From NCBI GenBank assembly GCA_000435755.1, contig FR889071.1:1-10471 (forward strand): a stretch of 10,471 bases of DNA, written 5' to 3'. Source of the DNA: Clostridium sp. CAG:508. GTDB lineage: Bacteria; Bacillota; Clostridia; TANB77; CAG-508. Positions 7,661 to 10,471 of this stretch are shown here, one piece after another (positions within the stretch are counted from its first letter, which is position 1; each line of letters opens with the position of its first letter). A program made the translations under genes and the position numbers. Under the pieces are notes generated by a model. It did not search any database and was not told the origin of the DNA. It worked only from the letters and a program-made list of their open reading frames with translations.

Positions 7661-7726
7661 TTTTTTGAAATCTCCTTTAGAATAAAAATTTTTGAATTAA
7701 TTATTATTTGAATTTAATATGCTGAA

Positions 7727-7755
7727 ATTATATTGTAAATTTCCATTTTTTGCAA
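7727..7755 (-). promoter_or_regulatory. comM-dprA-yraN operon promoter
   Basis: On the - strand, TTGCAA (7750-7755) is followed after 17 bases by a perfect TATAAT (7727-7732). The predicted start is near 7720, leaving about a 60-nt leader before comM. No operator is recognised. Confidence 0.75.
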
Positions 7756-7835
7756 GTGCTTTTGCTATTTTCTTTGATTTTTTGAGGTTTTTTAGCCTGT
7801 TTGACAAGTTTCTATTTTTTTCGACATGCATTTCA

Positions 7836-7967
7836 TGTTATACTTATGTTAACTAAAGCGTTTTAGTTTTTATCTTAAGTTATCTTTCTATATAACTTAC
7901 ATAATTTATTTTTTCATAAAAATAGCAATGATTTTACTTTTTTCTATCATTGCTATTTTTCTTTTTA
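7836..7967 (+). ncRNA. Candidate small RNA in the comM-NUDIX gap
   Basis: The 7756-7917 stretch holds no gene. On the + strand, TGTTATACT (7836-7844) is a good extended -10 without a clear -35. An RNA starting near 7851 would fold as a 7-bp hairpin (7851-7857 with 7862-7868), an 8-bp hairpin (7876-7883 with 7892-7899), then the 15-bp terminator hairpin (7918-7960) followed by a U-rich tail. An inverted repeat ACATG-5-ACATG complement (7824-7838) overlaps the promoter. All of this is inference, and the terminator is also explained by the NUDIX gene. Confidence 0.25.
7918..7960. terminator. Terminator after the NUDIX gene
   Basis: The arms 7918-7932 and 7946-7960 form a perfect 15-bp stem (AAAAATAGCAATGAT) with a 13-nt loop. 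It starts five bases past the NUDIX stop codon. T runs at both ends let it work in either direction. Confidence 0.9.
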
Positions 7968-8435
7968 TTTATCAATATTTATTTTGTGTACTGGAAATTT
8001 GCTTTCTTTTAATACTTCTTTTAGTACATCTGGTCTCAATGGATATTCATCTATTTTATCTAAGTCAATCCACTCATATTGTAAATAATCTTTTCCCTCT
8101 ATATTTTGTAATGTACTTTCTAATTTTTTGTCTTCATCATTTACAAATTCTGCTTTGTATATGAACATTATTTCATGATATTTTGCACCTTTCATTTCAA
8201 AAAAGTTTTCTACTGTTGATACATATCCTGTTATTTCAATTTCTTTTCCTAGTTCTTCTTGCACTTCTCTTTTTATTGTGTGCTCTGAATTTTCACCGAT
8301 TTCAACTCTTCCGCCAATCATTGCATAATGATCTGAGTTTACATTTCTGTGTAATAAGATTTTGTTATTGTGTATTATAACTACACCAGCTCTTACATTT
8401 AATTTGTAACCACCAACATCAATTGTAATATCCAT
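7965..8435 (-). CDS. NUDIX hydrolase
   Basis: A NUDIX family hydrolase, of the class that cleaves nucleoside diphosphates linked to another group. The substrate cannot be told from sequence. The protein is 156 residues from the chosen ATG. The NUDIX box is complete and fits G-x5-E-x7-REUxEE-x-G: GRVEIGENSEHTIKREVQEEL followed by G, around residues 42-63. Strands before it (VRAGVVIIHNNKILLHRN) and after it (EWIDLDKIDEYPLRP) complete the fold. The frame can be extended by one codon to a TTG at 8438, but the ATG at 8433-8435 has an AAAGGAGG ribosome binding site eight bases upstream. It stands alone, with its own promoter and terminator. The nearby genes give no hint of function. Confidence 0.93.
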   Translation of the reverse strand: MDITIDVGGYKLNVRAGVVIIHNNKILLHRNVNSDHYAMIGGRVEIGENSEHTIKREVQEELGKEIEITGYVSTVENFFEMKGAKYHEIMFIYKAEFVNDEDKKLESTLQNIEGKDYLQYEWIDLDKIDEYPLRPDVLKEVLKESKFPVHKINIDK

Positions 8436-8462
8436 CAATTTCCCCTCCTTTAATATTTTTAC

Positions 8463-8471
8463 ATTATATCA
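8463..8471 (-). promoter_or_regulatory. NUDIX gene promoter (extended -10)
   Basis: The - strand reads TATGATATAAT, a perfect extended -10 with TATAAT at 8463-8468 and no clear -35. The upstream region overlaps the hsp20 terminator stem. The start would be near 8456, about 20 bases before the ATG. Confidence 0.7.
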
Positions 8472-8480
8472 TATAAAGTA

Positions 8481-8509
8481 AAAGCCTCATATATTTAATA
8501 TGAGGTTTT
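8481..8509. terminator. Terminator after hsp20
   Basis: The arms CCTCATAT (8485-8492) and ATATGAGG (8498-8505) form an 8-bp stem with a 5-nt loop, lengthened by a G-T pair and AAA/TTT. On the - strand it is followed by CTTTTACTTT. It lies just past the hsp20 stop codon. Confidence 0.8.
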
Positions 8510-8513
8510 TTGA

Positions 8514-8930
8514 TTATTCTATTGGAATATATTTTTTCTCAGGCAATTCTTTCTTTTCTTCTTTTTTAGGAATTTCTATTGTAAGTGTTCCGTTTTTGAA
8601 TTTAGCTTTAATTTCATTCTCTGTTACGTTTTCTCCAACATAAAAGCTTCTTGAACACTCTCCTGAATATCTTTCTTTACGTACAAATTTACCTTTTTCT
8701 TCATCCTTTTCTTCTTTATTAACTGTTGCATGTACTGTTAAATATCCGTCTTGAATATTTAATTTAATACCTTCTTTTTCATAACCTGGCAAATCAATGT
8801 CTATAATATATTCATCCTTTTTCTCCTTGATGTCTGTCTTCATTAATTTGCTTTCTCCCTCGTTGAAAAATACATCTCCGAACATGTCGTCTAATAGATC
8901 AAAGTCACGTCTTCTTGGTATCATCATCAT
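8514..8930 (-). CDS. Small heat-shock protein, Hsp20/alpha-crystallin family
   Basis: An ATP-independent chaperone that holds unfolding proteins in the cytoplasm. From the chosen start it has 138 residues. The N-terminal arm (MMMIPRRRDFDLLDDMFGDVFF) is followed by the alpha-crystallin domain at about 30-122, with DIDLPGYEKEGIKLNIQDGYLTV in its first half, RSFYVGENVTENEIKAKFKNG in its second, and the closing GTLTIEIPK. The C-terminal I-x-I motif (IPI, 135-137) used for oligomer contacts is present. The frame runs open to an ATG at 9017, but those residues do not look like the family. The ATG at 8928-8930 has GGAG nine bases upstream and matches the usual Hsp20 start. Three ATG codons lie in a row, so the start could shift by one or two. 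A CIRCE operator lies upstream. Confidence 0.95.
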   Translation of the reverse strand: MMMIPRRRDFDLLDDMFGDVFFNEGESKLMKTDIKEKKDEYIIDIDLPGYEKEGIKLNIQDGYLTVHATVNKEEKDEEKGKFVRKERYSGECSRSFYVGENVTENEIKAKFKNGTLTIEIPKKEEKKELPEKKYIPIE

Positions 8931-8996
8931 AAAAATCAACTCCTTAAAATTATATTTATGTGTTGACACTTGATGAGAGTGGCACATATGTACTTT

Positions 8997-9017
8997 TTGA
9001 TAAATCTTCTTTATCAA
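8997..9017 (-). promoter_or_regulatory. Hairpin at the 5' end of the hsp20 leader
   Basis: TTGATAAA and TTTATCAA form a perfect 8-bp stem with a 5-nt loop, only a few bases after the predicted start near 9021. The leader is about 90 nt and has further short pairing (CACT with AGTG, TGTG with CACA, around 8956-8987). It may stabilise the mRNA or sense heat; neither is shown. Confidence 0.4.
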
Positions 9018-9027
9018 TTTCGATTAT

Positions 9028-9055
9028 ATTATATATCTATTTTTAGCAATGTCAA
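9028..9055 (-). promoter_or_regulatory. hsp20 promoter
   Basis: On the - strand, TTGACA (9050-9055) is followed after 16 bases by TATAAT (9028-9033). A second TATAAT (9023-9028) lies too far away. The -35 lies inside the CIRCE operator, so repressor binding would block it. Confidence 0.8.
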
Positions 9056-9069
9056 TAGCAGAGTGCTAA
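9043..9069. promoter_or_regulatory. CIRCE operator (HrcA binding site), imperfect
   Basis: The consensus is TTAGCACTC-N9-GAGTGCTAA. The + strand has TTAGCAATG (9043-9051), nine bases, then GAGTGCTAA (9061-9069). One arm is perfect and the other matches six of nine. The spacing is exact. It covers the -35 box of the hsp20 promoter, a normal place for HrcA repression, and predicts heat induction. Confidence 0.85.
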
Positions 9070-9088
9070 AATTCACAAAAGTTTCACA

Positions 9089-9307
9089 TTACTTTTTGTT
9101 AATCATATCCCAAAATATTAAATCTTGAATGTCATCATCTTTTGCCTCATTGCTCGTTTTTTCAACATTTTTATAACTATCTTTATTTAAAGCAATAGCT
9201 ACAATTATTACTATTGTAATAACTGGAAAAATAAACATTATTGGAAGCCCATTAAATCCTGCAAATATACAAAATATTAGAAATATTACATACAATATTA
9301 TCCCCAT
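9089..9307 (-). CDS. Small two-helix membrane protein, unknown function
   Basis: I do not recognise this 72-residue protein. It has two strongly hydrophobic segments, about residues 2-18 (GIILYVIFLIFCIFAGF) and 22-39 (PIMFIFPVITIVIIVAIA), joined by a short FNGLP turn. A charged, acidic cytoplasm-type tail follows (40-72, with EAKDDDIQDLIFWDMINKK). This predicts a helical hairpin in the membrane. The ATG at 9305-9307 has AAAGGAG six bases upstream, so it is very likely translated. It has its own extended -10 promoter, shared back to back with the pyrophosphatase-like gene. No terminator is seen between its stop and the hsp20 promoter, so some read-through into hsp20 is possible. The name gives no function, and a toxin or stress role would be a guess. 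Confidence 0.75.
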   Translation of the reverse strand: MGIILYVIFLIFCIFAGFNGLPIMFIFPVITIVIIVAIALNKDSYKNVEKTSNEAKDDDIQDLIFWDMINKK

Positions 9308-9326
9308 AGTTTTCTCCTTTATTCAT

Positions 9327-9359
9327 ATTATATCATTATTTTATTTAATATGATATAAT
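9327..9359. promoter_or_regulatory. Symmetric divergent promoter pair
   Basis: ATTATATCAT (9327-9336) and ATGATATAAT (9350-9359) are perfect 10-bp inverted copies 13 bases apart. Each is an extended -10 (TGATATAAT) for one direction: the - strand copy serves the 72-residue membrane protein and the + strand copy the pyrophosphatase-like gene. Each -10 falls where the other promoter's -35 would be, so RNA polymerase probably cannot sit on both at once. Confidence 0.75.
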
Positions 9360-9386
9360 GTTTACAAATGATTTTAGGAGTGTAAT

Positions 9387-9722
9387 ATGAAAGTTAATGA
9401 TTATTTAGGAAAAGTTTTAAAAATTGAAATTGACAGGCCTTTAGGAAGCAAACATCCTAAATATGGATTTATATACCCAGTTAATTATGGTTATGTTCCA
9501 AATACAATTAGTGGAGATGGCGAAGAATTAGATTGCTATTTACTTGGTGTTTTCGAACCTTTTGAAAACTTCGAAGGCAAGTGTATTGCAATAATTCACA
9601 GGACAAATGATAATGACGATAAACTTATAATTGTACCTGATGGTAAAAATTATGATAATTTCGCTATTGAAGCTTTAACCGAATTTCAGGAGCAATATTT
9701 TGAGCATGTTATTATAAGATAA
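9387..9722 (+). CDS. Short family-I inorganic pyrophosphatase-like protein
   Basis: The sequence resembles the core of soluble family-I inorganic pyrophosphatases, which split pyrophosphate to phosphate. Similar stretches are YPVNYGYVPNT (30-40), the metal site DGEELD (44-49), GVFEPFENFEGKCIAIIHR (54-72) and NDDKLIIVP (76-84), then FQEQYFEH near the end. At 111 residues it is much shorter than the usual 160-180 and lacks much of the N-terminal beta strands. The signature D-G-D-x-x-D reads D-G-E-x-x-D here, with glutamate in place of the middle aspartate. It may be an active minimal enzyme, or a relative with another phosphate substrate. The ATG has TAGGAG six bases upstream. It is the only + strand gene, read from the divergent promoter. 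Confidence 0.82.
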   Translation: MKVNDYLGKVLKIEIDRPLGSKHPKYGFIYPVNYGYVPNTISGDGEELDCYLLGVFEPFENFEGKCIAIIHRTNDNDDKLIIVPDGKNYDNFAIEALTEFQEQYFEHVIIR

Positions 9723-9752
9723 TAGATTTCGATACAGTTTATTGTATAAGAA

Positions 9753-9782
9753 AAAACCAAATGAATTAACTCATTCGGTTTT
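9753..9782. terminator. Terminator between convergent genes
   Basis: The arms 9753-9764 and 9771-9782 form a 12-bp stem with a 6-nt loop. The one mismatch is A-C on the + strand but a G-U pair on the - strand, so it fits the nitroreductase transcript best. There it is followed by TTCTTA. It probably also serves the + strand gene, more weakly. Confidence 0.82.
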
Positions 9783-9785
9783 ATG

Positions 9786-10304
9786 CTATATTTCATTCCA
9801 AAATGTGATTTCTTCTATAGGTTTTCTATCAAAATGTCTTTCACTTGGTTTTGCTTCTTTTGATGGATAACCAATAGCTAACATTGCAATTATTTCTAAA
9901 TTTTCTGGAACTTTATATACTTCTCTAACTTTATTAGAATCAAAATATCCTATCCAGGTAGAGCCTAATCCTAAATCTTGAACTTCTAGCATCATTTGAG
10001 TTGTTGCAATAGATGCATCAATAACGCCTTCATCTCTTCCATCAAATTTACTTTTCCATGAAACTGTTTTATCATAGCAAATTATCATTATTAGTGGAGC
10101 ATTCCATCCCATTTTTGTACATTCACTTAATCTTGATAACTTTTCTTTGTCGTTTAATATTAGTATCCTTTGTGGTTGATAGTTTACTGCTGTTGGTGCT
10201 AATCTTGCTGCTTCTAGTATTTTTTCTATCTTTTCCATTTCAACTTCTTTTTCTGCAAAACTTCTGCACGAATATCTTTCTTTTGCTAAATCTAAAAAAT
10301 TCAT
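9786..10304 (-). CDS. Nitroreductase family protein (FMN-dependent)
   Basis: A member of the nitroreductase superfamily, which uses FMN and NAD(P)H to reduce nitro compounds, quinones or flavins. The substrate is not predictable. It is 172 residues, in the size range of the short single-domain group. The N-terminal phosphate-binding motif is RYSCRSF (10-16), followed by AARLAPTAVNYQPQR (32-46), which contacts FMN. The middle has APLIMIICYD, and the C-terminal part has LGLGSTWIGYFD and MLAIGYPSKEAKPSERH, typical of the family. The ATG at 10302-10304 has AAAGGAAAA upstream. It is transcribed alone from its own promoter and ends at the shared terminator. No sign of damage. Confidence 0.93.
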   Translation of the reverse strand: MNFLDLAKERYSCRSFAEKEVEMEKIEKILEAARLAPTAVNYQPQRILILNDKEKLSRLSECTKMGWNAPLIMIICYDKTVSWKSKFDGRDEGVIDASIATTQMMLEVQDLGLGSTWIGYFDSNKVREVYKVPENLEIIAMLAIGYPSKEAKPSERHFDRKPIEEITFWNEI

Positions 10305-10332
10305 AATTAATTTTCCTTTCTTTGTTTAGCAT

Positions 10333-10362
10333 ATTATATCATATTTTGTTATTATATTGCAA
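10333..10362 (-). promoter_or_regulatory. Nitroreductase gene promoter
   Basis: On the - strand, TTGCAA (10357-10362) is followed after 18 bases by TATAAT (10333-10338) within TATGATATAAT, an extended -10 identical to the end of the CRISPR repeat. The start would be near 10326. Confidence 0.8.
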
Positions 10363-10471
10363 AATTGATTTCAATTTCTTAAAATCTTTAGTAAAAATAA
10401 AAACCGTATACAATTATAATATATATATGGCCAAATAAGTTTTCGAACAGTGCCTATAAGAAATATATTTA

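Noticed and set aside
8931..9017. N-terminal extension of Hsp20
   Set aside because: The extra residues lack family similarity, and the region is a leader with hairpins and the ribosome binding site for the ATG at 8930.
10363..10471. A gene or promoter at the right edge
   Set aside because: The ATG at 10429 is stopped after three codons. A short - strand frame open to the edge has no start or motif. A TATAAT at 10415-10420 has no good -35. I see nothing I can support here.
1..10471. Recoding of TGA as tryptophan
   Set aside because: dprA ends at TGA at the family's normal length, and the recognised proteins encode tryptophan with TGG where expected.

Overview
The window is very AT-rich with tight, purine-rich ribosome binding sites, sigma-A type promoters, TGA used as a normal stop (dprA), a CIRCE heat-shock operator and a comM-dprA-yraN gene cluster. 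Together these suggest a low-GC Bacillota genome, probably a Clostridia-like anaerobe. I cannot name the species.

Left part (1-4912): a complete type II-C CRISPR-Cas locus. The trailing end of a CRISPR array (36-nt repeats, 30-nt spacers, read on the + strand) enters from the left edge and stops at about 163. It faces the cas operon, cas9-cas1-cas2, which runs on the - strand, and a two-way terminator separates them. There is no csn2 or cas4. A tracrRNA gene lies just upstream of cas9 on the - strand, with a near-consensus promoter, a 36-nt anti-repeat, a nexus hairpin and a terminator-like hairpin. Every repeat ends in an extended -10 promoter (TGATATAAT). This predicts that each crRNA starts inside its own spacer with a 24-nt guide, as in Neisseria and Campylobacter.

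Middle part (4913-7760): a - strand housekeeping and competence operon, comM(yifB)-dprA-yraN. Its products act on incoming or recombining single-stranded DNA. comM is broken as it stands: three single-base insertions inside the Walker A codons create an in-frame stop, although the frame is restored afterwards and both halves are otherwise intact. This is either a very recent lesion or a sequence error.

Right part (7760-10471): single genes with their own promoters and terminators. They are a NUDIX hydrolase, a small heat-shock protein (Hsp20) under a CIRCE operator, a 72-residue protein with two membrane helices, a short family-I pyrophosphatase-like protein (the only + strand gene), and a nitroreductase. 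The -10 motif TATGATATAAT recurs in several of these promoters and in the CRISPR repeat. The 7756-7917 gap may hold a small + strand RNA. I see no gene in the last 100 bases.
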